A DNA stretch of 64,000 bases from Gracilaria domingensis (lineage: Eukaryota > Rhodophyta > Florideophyceae > Gracilariales > Gracilariaceae): positions 62,001 to 126,000 of the forward strand of contig VCMS01000022.1 in assembly GCA_022539475.1 (NCBI GenBank), in the 5' to 3' direction. The first letter of the stretch is position 1. Each line of letters starts with the position of its first letter. The notes beneath the pieces were generated by a model. It made no database searches, was not told where the DNA came from, and saw nothing but the letters and a program-made list of their open reading frames with translations. A program made the translations under genes and the position numbers. Positions 25,001-35,969 of the stretch are shown here, one piece after another.

Positions 25001-28000
25001 ACGAGAGGTCCGTCAGACCACTCAAATACCCCTTCATCATGACCTCGGCGCCGAACAGGACGGAATCCTCCCAGTAAATCTGAAGATTCGGTATGTTGAT
25101 GACAATTTACCGTGAGAAGCTTCCGGAACATGGCATCGCATATTGCGGAACAAACCGTTGTTTTCCCACCACCGGTTGTACCCACAAGCAAAACTGGTTC
25201 GTTATAAGCAATGCAATGTAGGGCAAGGGTCAGCATTCGTCTTGTCGTGGGCGTTAGAGCAATTCCCATTTTCGTCAAAGACTCTTTCAGACGGCCAGAA
25301 CTCAAAGATAACAGTTGCAAACTTCTGTACAAACTCTCATCAGCTGCAGTCGCTGGCTTGGAGCTAGTTCCAAGAGAGTAGAGAGATTCATCGCTCAGAA
25401 CATCTCCCAGGGCTCCGGTATGCTTGATCAAAACATTCCGGACAGTATCTCTTTCACTTGGGATTCTACATCTCTCCCCGAGCAAGAAGAACCCATGTAC
25501 AGCTAGCTCTTCTTTCGACCTTGGAAGTCGCGAGGCCCATCGGAAAAGGTCTCTCGCTGTGACGAAACCTTCTCTCCCAGAAAATAGCCCAGAAACCTTT
25601 CGCTTCACCTGTAGCTCCCGCATAACTGCAACCATTTTGCGAGCAAAGCTCTGAGGAATTCCTGAACGCTTTTCAAGGATGAATAAAAGGTCCTGATCTG
25701 GTAGCTCTTCGACCGTTATCTCAACGAATCTGCTTCGAAATGCATTTGAAAGCTCTTTTCGACCCCCATATAAACCAGGCGGATTCTGAGTGGCGAAAAG
25801 GCGAAAACCAGGAACAGCTTTGACAGTTTCTCCGGTTTCGGGGATAAACACTTCCCTATTGTCATCTAACAGTCGATTAAGAGATTCCAGTACATCTGGA
25901 GGTGCTAAATTGAGCTCATCAAGCATGACCCAGTCTCCATTCCGAGCAGCTTTGATTAGAGGTCCTTCACTGAATACAAGTGAGCCTGATTTTGTCGCAA
26001 CGTATCCTCCTATGTATTCCGACAAGTCCGTGTGTTCATGATTGTTGATTCGGATCAACTTATTTCCAGTCAGTCTAGCTAGATATGCAACCATCGAAGT
26101 TTTCCCTGCTGCAGTTGGTCCTTGTAGTAAGATTGGCAGTGGAGGAGCACCAATCACTAAAGCCCGACATACATCTTTTAGCGTTGAACTTACGGCTGTC
26201 GAAACAACAAACGTGGGTCTTTCGAAACTTTCGGAGGAGCTGGTCCGTTTTTCGAGAGGAAACCCTTGAACAATTTGCAGCTGGCCTCCATATTTTCGAC
26301 TTGACCGAATTGTGCTTGCCATCTCAGGTAACGACTCTGTTTCTCCGTTTTCATATCTTAAAATGAACTGTCTTGCTAAGTGCACAACCTTTGCACGGGA
26401 AGTTGCTGGCAAAGCCGTGCAGAAAGCCAATAGAGCGCCTTCATAAAGGATACGCCGGATGCCCCGCAAATCTCCAACACCAACGCTGTCCACATCTTTG
26501 CCAAAATCTAGCATCCTTGCAAGTGTCCGTATACTGAATTTCATAGGTCTACCAATGTTATCTTCAATGCGCCCTTCTCTGGCCAAGAGAAAACTCTCGA
26601 TATAGAACGAAGTAATATCATGCGCCAGGAGGCGCTCATTCATTGAGAACCCCATTGCTTCACCACGTCCTCGCGCTCGGAAGAATCGTGAGATGACCAA
26701 GTCTACAATGTCCTCCCTCTCAATCATATCGCCAACATATATCTCAGAAAACCGCGACCGCAGAACTTCAGGAAGACACCTCTTCCCTACATCAGTCGGC
26801 GGATTCATAGCACCGAAAAGGAAAAAGCCAGGATTCTGGGAAACTACATCACCATTTTCATTCCCAAGCACCACCTCTCCTCTGTCCATAATACTAACGA
26901 GCCGCTCAAGAAGTTCTGGCGGGCCAAGATTTATTTCATCTAGTAGTATCCATTTGCCTTCACGCATGGCTTTCACAAGGATCCCTTCTGAAAATGTGAA
27001 TCCCAGTTTCTTCTTCTTTTCCTTCTTGACATCAGAGTTAGGCGGCAAAGAGTCATGGGTTTTAGTACCTCCGTAATACGATGACGAACGGGGTCTTTTC
27101 CGGGGAGGCTCACCAGGCTTCGTACGATTTCCTGTGCTTGAATTAGACACGCTAGCATCACATACCGTTTCAGCTGGTGATACTGAAACTTTAAGTTTAG
27201 ACAGGTCTTTCGAAACCGAGTCCCACTCTTGTGAAAGCTGCTGATCCACAGCTTTTCTGGTTCTTCGGAAACTTTTTCAGTGCACCGTTCATCAACTGTA
27301 TAGCCCGATCGTATTTTTGGCTACAACTGCAAGCACGCTGCAATCCATCAAGAAAGCGGGTGTTCTTTTCCCTTGACATTACTTGACAAAACAATTTCTC
27401 AAATCGCTTTCCTAGTGCGGGAACAACGTTTTCGAGCTCCATCGGCTTGAAGCCTCCAATTAAATCACTTAAATCACTCTGGCGAGAAAGGTTGACTACC
27501 AAAAGTTCCTGGTTTAGAAGAGAGGCTAACTCTTGCACTATGGACGTCTTGCCCGATCCAGCCTCACCCACCAACAACACATGTTCCCGCATTTGCACAG
27601 ACCTGCGCACTTTCAAGTAGTCGTGAGGTGTGACCGTTAATTGATAACTTTGGGGTGAAGCGTTGTGGTGTACACCGCCTTTGTTGATAAGCAGCTCTCC
27701 CGATGCCGACAAAGCTCTTGTCTCTAACCATCGTAGGTCGGTGTCTAAGGCATAGATCTCGGACAACTTCAGGACCCAGAGACCATGACTTCCCAAGTAT
27801 TCTCAAGACACTCTCACGTTCAGGATCAGCATAACAACTTGCCCCAAGAACTTCATATGAGTCTTTCACCGCATTCTCAACAGATAAGGCCTTAAGCGAG
27901 TTTCGTGTTCCTTCGAGGCGACGACAGATACGAATCGCTTCCCGCAAAGTAGGACGTTTCATGAATGTACCCCTCTTGCTTCCCACGAACCCGACCAACC

Positions 28001-29490
28001 TCATCAACCGCAGCTACTACTCGCTCCACACAGTCTTTTATAGAGGCAAATCCCATCTTCAACAGGTCTACTTTCTCTGCTGCAGAGAGACCTTGCATGC
28101 GAACACGCTTCCATATATTCCACCCTCCAGGCGGCTCCCAGGAGTCGTCGGCATCGCTCTGAGATGTGCTCCGTGTCGCAATACAACGAAATCCCTTTGC
28201 TATCCTTATTGGTTCTCCTCGTCCCGGGGCATCCAAAGAATCACCAGGTTCCGCGTTTGCAAGTTGCAAGAGAATGGGAAGGGCAGAGGACATGCTGCGG
28301 TCTCCGCGGCAGATATTTTCGAAGACAAGCCAGTCACCTCTTTGAGCTGCGATACCAATAGGTCCTGGACGCCACGTGAATCCGCCCCCTTCAGGTAGAG
28401 GTACAATTTCTCCCACGAGAGACGTGAAAGACTCGCCGTCTGACGAGATCATTGTATTATCCATCTGTATGAACGTCACGCCGGGAACCTTAGAATCGTC
28501 GGATGATTTCGCCCGAGAATGCAATATTTCTCTTCCAAGATAAGACAAGATTGTTGTTTTGCCACACCCTGTTGGGCCTTCCAATATAAATGAAACGCCA
28601 TAAGCCAGGTAGTCCGATACGGTTTCAATTGCACATCGTACGGACTGTGTGACAACCACGTTCTCTATGCGTGGTGACTTGTACTCATCGCCCTCTGGTT
28701 CGACTTCCACAACATCTTCACAGGCTGTAGACCCCCCTGTAATGGCCTTCCGAGGAAACAAGTTACCGCATATTCGTACGTAATGAGGAGCTGCATTTCC
28801 ATATGAAAGAGGTATATTTGCAATGACTTCATCATTCATGTATTGAAATGATCTTGGAAGAGGAGGAACGTTGGAACTTACTAGAGACCGGGAGAATGAG
28901 GCCCATCGAAGTTCACGCCAAAATGATGGTGTCTTTGCATGCTCGAACTCAGACTCCCACCCGTATATATGGGTAAGTGGTTCTATAGGTTCATGGATGT
29001 TAATTTCATACAAACAAGACAACGCAAGCTTAGATTCTGCACAATTGCTCCCAACCGCTTTCCGTATAACGGGGCCCCAATCGTTAATGCTATGAAGCAG
29101 CGGACCGCATACGAACGCGAAGAGGGTGACTATCCTCAAATCAAAGCTAGGAAAGGCCTTAATATGTTGTTGATAAAACAGTAGTGCCAACTCGAGGTTT
29201 CCCGGAAGACCTCGCATGATTGACAATAATCTTGCTGCTGCGGGTGCGACATTGCTCGGTTCATAAGTGAGTATTTGAACAACTTCGCGCAAAACGCCCT
29301 CTGGAAGATAAGAGGCAGCACGATATACATGTAAAGGAGTTAATTCCGGACTAGAAAATGCCTTTGCCAGCGTGTAGGTGGATGACTCTGATGAAAGTTG
29401 AGCAATACTTGGAATGACTTCTCCAACTACATCCCAGAACCCAGAATGAAAGGGTCCATCCTGTCGGGGTTCAGGTGTGTCGATTTCCAT
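13084..29490 (-). CDS. MDN1: Midasin, giant AAA+ ribosome-assembly ATPase (with three apparent frame breaks)
   Basis: This 16.4-kb gene encodes about 5,470 residues, in the usual midasin range. Midasin (Rea1) is a dynein-like nuclear ATPase that pulls assembly factors off pre-60S ribosomes. Walker A sites mark AAA1 (GPTGCGKT, near 28,570), AAA2 (GEAGSGKT, 27,550), AAA3 (GPTAAGKT, 26,110), AAA4 (GTTGGGKT, 25,180) and AAA5 (GPPGSGKS, 24,060). AAA6 (near 23,120) is degenerate (GTNGSADEDGK). A long helical linker follows, then a D/E-rich region (about 14,550-16,000), then a C-terminal MIDAS domain with DDSASM near 13,680 that binds Rsa4/Ytm1-type UBL domains. The ATG is at 29488-29490. The frame changes by +1 near 27,975, 27,780 and 27,260; each shift lies next to a short homopolymer, and the three together restore the original frame. 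No GT-AG intron fits. Confidence 0.93.
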
Positions 29491-29851
29491 TATGTGCTGC
29501 TAATCGTTCACAAAAGTGTACCGTATGCTGAGAAAACGTAAGCAGGATGCGAACTAGAAGAGTTTGAAACGCTAAAATGCCTGTGTAAACGAGAAAACAT
29601 GTGCAGCATGTCTGTGTCCGTTAATGCAGCCAGAAAGAGACGACGCTCATGGTTAGAAGTGTTGTACTTGGACAGACCAGGTATTGAACGAAGGTGCCAC
29701 GCCACCGCCGACGGTTTGATCCGAATCTACGACCCCCGTTAATTTTGTCACAATTGATATTCATCATTAAATAAATCTCCAATGAAATGAATGCTGCTCG
29801 ATTTGACACGGTTTTACACGTTGTACAATCAAAGCCATGCTTACAGAATAT

Positions 29852-30113
29852 TTGAATGCTACACGTACGCGTCGTGTACATGCAATGCAATCAAAATTTT
29901 AGTGCTTACATAATGTAAGTTACATCCATCAATTATATAACTGCACTTAAACATTTCAAGAAATTTTTATTCAAATATTTAAAGAGCATTCAAAAGCTTT
30001 CTCAGGGATTATTCAGAAAGTAAGACTGCATTCAAATTGCTGAATACGCAGCAGCAATAAATCAAACTCAGCTGTCCACTTCGCTGAGTTTGAATGCTAT
30101 GACAGCATTCAAA
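29852..30113. repeat. A/T-rich cluster of inverted repeats, possible MITE-like remnant
   Basis: Perfect or near-perfect inverted repeats seen here: TACACG/CGTGTA arms at 29860-29865 and 29873-29878; CTTACAT/ATGTAAG near 29,904-29,918; CAAACTCAGC/GCTGAGTTTG arms at 30063-30072 and 30083-30092; TTTGAATGCT/AGCATTCAAA arms at 30089-30098 and 30104-30113. The motif GCATTCAA, in either orientation, recurs at least five times. No transposase or clear target-site duplication was identified, so the mobile-element reading is only a possibility. Confidence 0.5.
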
Positions 30114-30475
30114 TTCTGTACACGTAGAGCCTAGACGACAGCTTCTTTCACGACCTCTTATATAGAGTGGATACGTTCGCAATTTCACTTCATTTCACAG
30201 TTTGGGAGCGTGACAATCGTATAGCGATGGTCACTTCCGGGGCAACCCACAAACACCGTAATTCCAAAAATCGAATAGAAAAAGAAAACACCTATTTTCG
30301 CAAAAAAAAAGCCATTTTAAACATTGGATGGGATACGTGGATTTCTGCGAAGATGCAGCGAAGTGTGCAGTGCATAGAGTCCGCACTGCGGACCAAATAG
30401 CACACCTGAACGAGTTTCGTCTACTTCGCATCTCAGTACTTCACCAGTCCTTAGCTCCATGCGTCTCGTTTCACG

Positions 30476-30584
30476 TCCGTTGTGCAATCCACTCAAGAGC
30501 TTTGTAACTCTCACATCCGCTGCCCAATCCACTCAAGTGCTTTGCTACTCTCACATCCGTTGCCCAATCCACTCAAGTGCTTGG
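30476..30584. repeat. 40-bp tandem repeat, 2.7 copies
   Basis: Units start at 30476, 30516 and 30556. Each contains CAATCCACTCAAG and, in the two full copies, an ACTCTCACA end. Copies two and three agree closely and copy one differs at a few positions. It lies about 270 bp upstream of the HBS1 ATG, so it could be a promoter minisatellite. Confidence 0.9.
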
Positions 30585-30852
30585 TATCCACATTCCTAAT
30601 TCACAGAAGGCGAGGATTCTTGCGTGAGTCTTCAAGCTGAAGATTCACGAAACGCATTTATTCTCCTCACACAGATTTTGGTCGACAACACAGACGCTCG
30701 TTCTTATAGGCACTCGCATTGGGACAAGGTTGTCTACTTTCTGGTTTCCACACTCTTAGCATCTGTTTCTTTGCATCTACAAGAGATGCGTATTGTCGCT
30801 CATCTGCACATTTCGTACCTTTGTTTTAAAGATTTGCGTGCAACTTCCAACT

Positions 30853-33042
30853 ATGTCTCGCCATCGCCACATCCGTAACTTGCGCTATGACGACTACATG
30901 GATGATGACTATTACGATGATGATTACTATGAAGAAGAAGAGGAGGAAGAACCCCCTGCTTATGAGGAACAACAAGATGCTGAAAGCCCCGAAGATCTTT
31001 TTGAGAACCTCGTCAAGCAGTTTAGGCTACATTTACAGGACGAGACCCTCTCTGCTGCCGAAGTAGATTCTGCGATTACTGCCGCTAATTACGACATAGA
31101 TCAGGCGCTCAAGCAAATCCAGCGTCAGCGAGAAGGTTCAGCTGAACTCGAGCAGAAAAGACTTGCCGAACTCGAGCTGAAAACGCCGTCAGATCTCGGG
31201 CAACTAGTTTCTGATGGATCCGAGCGCCGGGCCTTACCCCTACCGCCCGAATCTGAAGTTAACGTAAACGACCTTGAACTCTCAGGGTTCTCAACTGTCA
31301 TGCACTTAACGCCACCATCGCAGTGGAATACAAAGCCGTACAATTTTGAGGATCCGTCCCCAGATGATGCTATTTTCGCAAAGAAGAAGAAGGCTTCTCA
31401 GCGGATACAGTCCATACGTTTTCCCAAAGCTTCTGCCTTGCGCGGTTCTTCTTCAAAATCTGGTTCTGTAGGGCAGAAGCCGGTACGCGAAAAGCTTCCA
31501 TCGGAAAAGCAACCCAAACCGTCAAGCTCTGATGCACCAAAGCGTCAGCTCGATGGGAGCAAAACGGCATCAAAGTCCTCGAGAAGGCAAAAGCCAGATA
31601 CAAAGAAGCATGTAGGACCAGAAAAGCAGCCGGAGGTGCAACGAACGAAGAAAATCGACTTCTCACAGAAAGTGAAGAAAGGTTCAACTTCTATTCCTGT
31701 TGTTATCGCCGGCCACGTTGATGCCGGTAAGAGTACCTTGTTAGGTCAGTTGCTGAAGCAAGTGAAATCCATATCCGCTGGGCAAACAAAAACGAAAAGG
31801 CGAAGAGCACTACAGGATATCGCCTGGGAAACGGATGAAGATGGGGTGGAGCGTGAGAGGGGCGTGACGATAGACATTGCAACAAGAGTCTTTGACAGTC
31901 ATGGACGTAAATACGCACTCATCGATGCACCTGGCCATCGGGACTTTGTCCCAGCAATGATTCTCGGAGCCTCTCAGGCTTCTGCTGCTATTCTGGTCGT
32001 TGATTCCTCTCCTGGTGAGTTTGAATCTGGATTTTCGGAAAACGGGCAAACGAGAGAACATGCACTCGTGTTAAAGGCCCTAGGAATAAGCAGACTGATT
32101 GTGGTTGTGAACAAAATGGACATGGTCTCGTATAGCAAAGAGCGTTACATGGAAGTGACGAAGAAGATTCAAAGTTATCTTGGAAACAATGGATGGAAGA
32201 CTTCGAAGAGTGTAAGTTTTGTCGCAGCATCGGGCAGGGAAGGTATCAATCTAACTGCTTCCCCTGACCGAAACCATCCGTTGTCACAATGGTATACAGG
32301 AAACCCCCTTCTCGGGGAGATGGAAAAGTTAGAGACCGTCAGTATCTCGAATATTGAAGCGGACAGCCAGAAAACGACACGATACGTAGTTTCGGACTTC
32401 TTCAAAAGTGCTTCTTTGGGTGGAGACGGCGCGGTCACAGGTCGTCTCATTTGTGGTTCAATTGCTCCAAAGGATCGCCTTGCCCTTTGTCCAGGAGGTG
32501 CGACAGTGGCTATCAAAGCCATAGAACTAGCGTCGGGAGAAAGAACGCAAGTGGCAGTTGCTGGTGTTGATTGTCTACCAATATCTTTAGGTCTGCAAAA
32601 TCTCACTGAAGGACTTCTGATCTCTCCAGGTAACGTGCTGTGTGACCCCCAAAGACCAGTGCCAGTTGTGACAAAGTTCCGAGCACAGTTGATCACGACA
32701 AGCGCTCATACAGTCATATTACAAGGAACTTTTGGAGTACTGCACATAGGCGGTGGAGCAGAAGCAGCCTCAATAACCAGACTGATTGAATTCGTGCAAA
32801 CGAAGAGGGGAGGAAGGAGTGGTAAGAAAAGAACCCCGCGCCGTTTGGTGAAAGGCGACTCAGCTATTGTGGAAATTAACTGCGAACGCGGAGTTGCAAT
32901 GGAGACGTCATCTGAAGTGAAGGGGCTCGGGAGATTTGCTTTTCGGCAAAACGGTATTACACTCGCCGTCGGGCTTGTACAAGAAATCGTTCAAACTTCT
33001 GGAGATGTGGGGAAGGACAAAACTCCGGAATCCGCTAACTAA
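30853..33042 (+). CDS. HBS1: HBS1-like translational GTPase (ribosome rescue)
   Basis: The 729-residue protein is an eRF3/EF-1A-family GTPase. With Dom34/Pelota, HBS1 splits ribosomes stalled on defective mRNA. The N-terminus reads MSRHRHIRNLRYDDY followed by an acidic Asp/Glu/Tyr stretch, then a helical HBS1-N domain (about 45-95). This matches HBS1 and not eRF3, which has a different N-terminus. A Lys/Ser-rich linker (about 170-275) leads to the GTPase core: GHVDAGKST (G1, about 286), RGVTID, DAPGH (about 358), NKMD (about 420). Two EF-Tu-like beta-barrel domains complete the protein. The start was chosen because the family N-terminus begins exactly at the ATG at 30853. It is intronless. 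Confidence 0.93.
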   Translation: MSRHRHIRNLRYDDYMDDDYYDDDYYEEEEEEEPPAYEEQQDAESPEDLFENLVKQFRLHLQDETLSAAEVDSAITAANYDIDQALKQIQRQREGSAELEQKRLAELELKTPSDLGQLVSDGSERRALPLPPESEVNVNDLELSGFSTVMHLTPPSQWNTKPYNFEDPSPDDAIFAKKKKASQRIQSIRFPKASALRGSSSKSGSVGQKPVREKLPSEKQPKPSSSDAPKRQLDGSKTASKSSRRQKPDTKKHVGPEKQPEVQRTKKIDFSQKVKKGSTSIPVVIAGHVDAGKSTLLGQLLKQVKSISAGQTKTKRRRALQDIAWETDEDGVERERGVTIDIATRVFDSHGRKYALIDAPGHRDFVPAMILGASQASAAILVVDSSPGEFESGFSENGQTREHALVLKALGISRLIVVVNKMDMVSYSKERYMEVTKKIQSYLGNNGWKTSKSVSFVAASGREGINLTASPDRNHPLSQWYTGNPLLGEMEKLETVSISNIEADSQKTTRYVVSDFFKSASLGGDGAVTGRLICGSIAPKDRLALCPGGATVAIKAIELASGERTQVAVAGVDCLPISLGLQNLTEGLLISPGNVLCDPQRPVPVVTKFRAQLITTSAHTVILQGTFGVLHIGGGAEAASITRLIEFVQTKRGGRSGKKRTPRRLVKGDSAIVEINCERGVAMETSSEVKGLGRFAFRQNGITLAVGLVQEIVQTSGDVGKDKTPESAN

Positions 33043-33283
33043 ATACCTTAAACACCATTGTTTTGGTTTGACTGATTTGAACAGTTGAGAACTATAACTA
33101 AAGTAGGAAAGCAAAACTGTGGTAATGATATATTGTAATGTGGAACCAAACGCATGTAGATGCACAGAGTGATTACGAACACTTCGCGACCTTCTACATT
33201 TTTCAGTTAGATATATGTAGTGAGATTCGTACGGCAAAACACAGTGCAGCGAAAACATGTGAGATACAAGACGAGAGCTTAGC
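33043..33283. other. Convergent 3' region between HBS1 and V-ATPase D
   Basis: A 241-bp A/T-rich spacer between converging genes. It should hold both 3' UTRs; no other element was seen. Confidence 0.45.
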
Positions 33284-34111
33284 TTAGAACAGGAGATCGG
33301 GGTCGGCACCGGTATGCGCATCAAGGATGGACGGAGTTGCGCCATCTCCATTGGCAAAGACTGTTTCATCAAAGCCGGTCAGAGCGTGTTTTCTCCGCTC
33401 CTCACGCTCTTTCTCTTTCTCTTCCCCTTCTAGCCTAATCTTTTCCCTCTCCTTCTTGTTTTGAATAAGCTTAAGACGGAAGAATTCTTCCCTTTCCATT
33501 TCATCAAGCTCTGACAAGACGTACGAAATGGTATTCTCCAGTCTTGGCTTGATGACATTCTCCAGAGCATTTACTCTCCTGTTGGTGAGCTTGATAGCTT
33601 CATCGAGGATGATGAAGGATGTCTGTAGGGAAGCAAGCTTGACCAGCAATTCAAGAGTATCGGCAAATGCCCCGCGGGCTTCGCCAATTTGCTGACCGCC
33701 CTTGGAAAGACCGGCAAGGCTGGCAGCTCCCTTTCCAGCGGCGTCCTTCCCGTCGGCGTCGGAGGTCTTTGCACCCAACTTGGAGAAGACGGGGATGGTG
33801 ACACCAGCGACGTTATCGGGAGACATCTTCACCTTCATGGAGGCATCTTCAACGTTCTCGATGACAATATGCTTGAGCTCGTCACCGAAGGCATACTTGG
33901 CGAGGGCCAGGGCGAGCATAGCCTCCCGCGATTCCTCTCCGGCGGCCTCTTTGTTGCGCAGAATATCAGAAAGAATTGCACGAAAGCGCACAAGCAAGGC
34001 ATCAGACTTCTTCTTGAGCATGGAATGACCCTTCTTGGCACCAGCCAGCTTGGCCTTGACCTGCTGCAAGGCCATTCGCGACGGCACGACGGTAAGGCGA
34101 TTGGAAGACAT
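33284..34111 (-). CDS. VMA8: V-type proton ATPase subunit D
   Basis: The 275-residue product is the central rotor-shaft subunit D of the V1 sector of the vacuolar H+-ATPase. It couples ATP hydrolysis to proton pumping into vacuole or endomembrane lumen. It starts [22 protein letters not shown] and continues with [12 protein letters not shown], then ends in the long helix [36 protein letters not shown], split here by description only. The two ends form the antiparallel coiled coil of the shaft. Length is close to the family norm, with a Lys/Glu-rich C-terminal tail. The ATG is at 34109-34111. It is intronless and divergent from HMG-CoA synthase, with 427 bp between start codons. Confidence 0.96.
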   Translation of the reverse strand: MSSNRLTVVPSRMALQQVKAKLAGAKKGHSMLKKKSDALLVRFRAILSDILRNKEAAGEESREAMLALALAKYAFGDELKHIVIENVEDASMKVKMSPDNVAGVTIPVFSKLGAKTSDADGKDAAGKGAASLAGLSKGGQQIGEARGAFADTLELLVKLASLQTSFIILDEAIKLTNRRVNALENVIKPRLENTISYVLSELDEMEREEFFRLKLIQNKKEREKIRLEGEEKEKEREERRKHALTGFDETVFANGDGATPSILDAHTGADPDLLF

Positions 34112-34538
34112 GTCGGCGCGGGAGCGGAGCTACGACGGTCAGGAACGAGACCGCAGCGATGGTGAAGAGAGGCGAAACGGCGATCGGCGCGGACGAAGGG
34201 CGCGGGCGGGCGCGGGCGGGCGCGGGGGCAAGAAGAGTCATTCGGGCGCCGATGCTCTAACGGATCGAGGTGTAGCGAAAGGTGGCTGCCGCAGTGGCAG
34301 CGGAGCGCGTGGCACGCGCGCCATCGGTGGCCGCTGCTCGCGCTGGCCACGCGTCGCACGGCGCACGCTGTCAGCGCCGCGCAAGCAGCACGTGAGCTGC
34401 GCTTCGCCAACTGCATTGCGCTCCAATTTGGTCACCTCCCCACACCGCGGAGCCCGTCGACGTCGTCGCTTCCATCCATGTCGCCCATGCGTCCTCACAG
34501 CCCCGATCCCTTCCCGTTCTTCCTCCCGATGCCTCGCC
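34112..34538. promoter_or_regulatory. Divergent V-ATPase D/HMG-CoA synthase promoter region with CG island
   Basis: This short 427-bp region must serve both genes. About 34,190-34,390 is CG-rich, with a repeated GGGCGCGGGC motif near 34,200-34,225. From about 34,430 the plus strand is C/T-rich up to the HMG-CoA synthase ATG. A CCAAT core is at 34,425. The HMG-CoA synthase frame remains open through the whole region, but the upstream part has no credible ATG. Confidence 0.6.
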
Positions 34539-35969
34539 ATGACCGTGAGCTCCGTGACCTCCCCGGCTTCGACGCCGGATGCGCTTCAACCCGCCTCGTC
34601 CTCCTCAGACTATCCCGCGCGCCTAACCGATGTCGGCATTCTCCACATGGCCGTCTACATTCCGCGGACAGCCGTTGCTCAGGCAGACCTTGAGACCTAC
34701 GACAGAGCGCCCCGTGGTAAGTACACGATCGGTCTAGGCCAGCTGTACATGTCGTTCGTCTCCGATCGCGAGGACGTCATCTCGCTGGCGCTTACGGCCG
34801 TGTCACAGCTGGTCCGCGACGCCGGTATCTCGTACTCCGACATAGGCCGTCTTGAGGTCGGCACCGAGACCGTTCTGGATAAATCCAAGTCCATAAAAAC
34901 CAGCCTCATGCGCCTGTTCGCGGACTGCGGCAACAGCGAAGTAGAAGGGCTGGACAACACCAACGCCTGCTACGGCGGAACCGCCGCACTGTTCAACACA
35001 GTCGCATGGTGCGAGTCCTCTGCCTGGGATGGCCGCTACGCAGTCGTAGTTGCCGCCGATATATCTGTGTACGAACCTGGTCCTGCACGTCCAACCGGGG
35101 GCGCAGGAGCTGTGGCCATGCTGATTGCCCGGGGTCCCTCTGTTCCAATTCGCTTTGAGATTGGCCTGCGCGCTACTTGCATGGGCGACACCTATGACTT
35201 TTTTAAGCCGCGTGTAGCGATCGAGTATCCAACCGTCCGCGGTCAGCAAACGGTCGATACGTTTGTCGGCGCTATGGATGAATGCTATCGGCGATATGCT
35301 AGTCGTGCCAAAGCGTCAGACAAGCCTCCATTCAGCATCAGACGAGATGTTGACTACTGTGTGTTTCACGCCCCGTTCAACAAAATGGTTCAAAAGTCTT
35401 TCGCAAGACTGGTTTACAATGACTTCTTAAATGCTGCGGAGGGCGAAGATTCGTTCTTCGAGCCTGTTGAGAAGTATAGAAATCTCCCGAAAAAAGTAAG
35501 CCACCGAAGTCGAGAAGCTCAACGAGCGTTCGTTAAGCTCTCCAAAGATTACTACGATAGCAAGTGTGCGCCCGCCGCCTGGCTCGCGAGGAAGATCGGC
35601 AACTGTTACACTGCCTCCTTGTACTCTTCTCTGGCGGCTTTGATTGTTGAGAAAGGTAATGAACTCATTGGGAAACGTGTATTATTGTACTCCTTCGGAT
35701 CTGGTTTTGCCTCGTCCATGTTTTCGCTTCGTGTAACAGCACCTGTTGACAAGTTGTTTCTCGGAAGAGATTTGAAAGAACGACTAGAAGACAGGATCGT
35801 TGCTGAAGCTGAAGACTATATTCGCACCCTTAAGGAGAGGGAATCGAACTATGGTAGGTTTGGGTATGTTCCTCAGGCAAACATTGAAGATCTATTCCCA
35901 GGAACCTGGTACTTACGAGGCGTTCAACCAGAAGGAGAAAGAAGCTATGATCAAATTCCCTTTCGATAA
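34539..35969 (+). CDS. HMGS: Hydroxymethylglutaryl-CoA synthase (mevalonate pathway)
   Basis: The 476-residue enzyme condenses acetyl-CoA with acetoacetyl-CoA to HMG-CoA, feeding sterol and isoprenoid synthesis in the cytosol. The catalytic triad is visible: Glu110 in VGTETVLDKSKS, nucleophile Cys144 in NTNACYGGT, and His277 in VFHAPFNK. Other family blocks include SSAWDGRYAVVVAAD, ARPTGGAGAVAML and the C-terminal SFGSGFASSMFS. Length is normal for the eukaryotic enzyme. The frame is open far upstream, but the first in-frame ATG that fits is at 34539 (MTVSSVTS), about 30 residues before the conserved core; no targeting peptide is obvious. It is intronless. Confidence 0.96.
   Translation: MTVSSVTSPASTPDALQPASSSSDYPARLTDVGILHMAVYIPRTAVAQADLETYDRAPRGKYTIGLGQLYMSFVSDREDVISLALTAVSQLVRDAGISYSDIGRLEVGTETVLDKSKSIKTSLMRLFADCGNSEVEGLDNTNACYGGTAALFNTVAWCESSAWDGRYAVVVAADISVYEPGPARPTGGAGAVAMLIARGPSVPIRFEIGLRATCMGDTYDFFKPRVAIEYPTVRGQQTVDTFVGAMDECYRRYASRAKASDKPPFSIRRDVDYCVFHAPFNKMVQKSFARLVYNDFLNAAEGEDSFFEPVEKYRNLPKKVSHRSREAQRAFVKLSKDYYDSKCAPAAWLARKIGNCYTASLYSSLAALIVEKGNELIGKRVLLYSFGSGFASSMFSLRVTAPVDKLFLGRDLKERLEDRIVAEAEDYIRTLKERESNYGRFGYVPQANIEDLFPGTWYLRGVQPEGERSYDQIPFR

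Larger units (their letters stand above)
29491..30852. promoter_or_regulatory. Divergent MDN1/HBS1 intergenic region, A/T-rich with hairpins and repeats
   Basis: This 1.36-kb region lies between two divergent genes. About 29,750-30,120 is A/T-rich and contains several inverted repeats, including two overlapping 10-bp-arm hairpins. About 30,476-30,584 carries a 40-bp tandem repeat. No open frame here resembles a protein. A candidate TTG-initiated extension of HBS1 (from 30793) is rejected in favour of the ATG at 30853. Confidence 0.5.

Noticed and set aside
27250..28010. Short introns to explain the midasin frame changes
   Set aside because: The only GT...AG candidates are under 20 nt, far smaller than the 70-nt introns of UFC1, and lack the GCTAAC word.
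34035..34538. 168-residue N-terminal extension of HMG-CoA synthase
   Set aside because: It would overlap the V-ATPase D gene, has no usable ATG, and is CG-island sequence; the family N-terminus begins near 34539.
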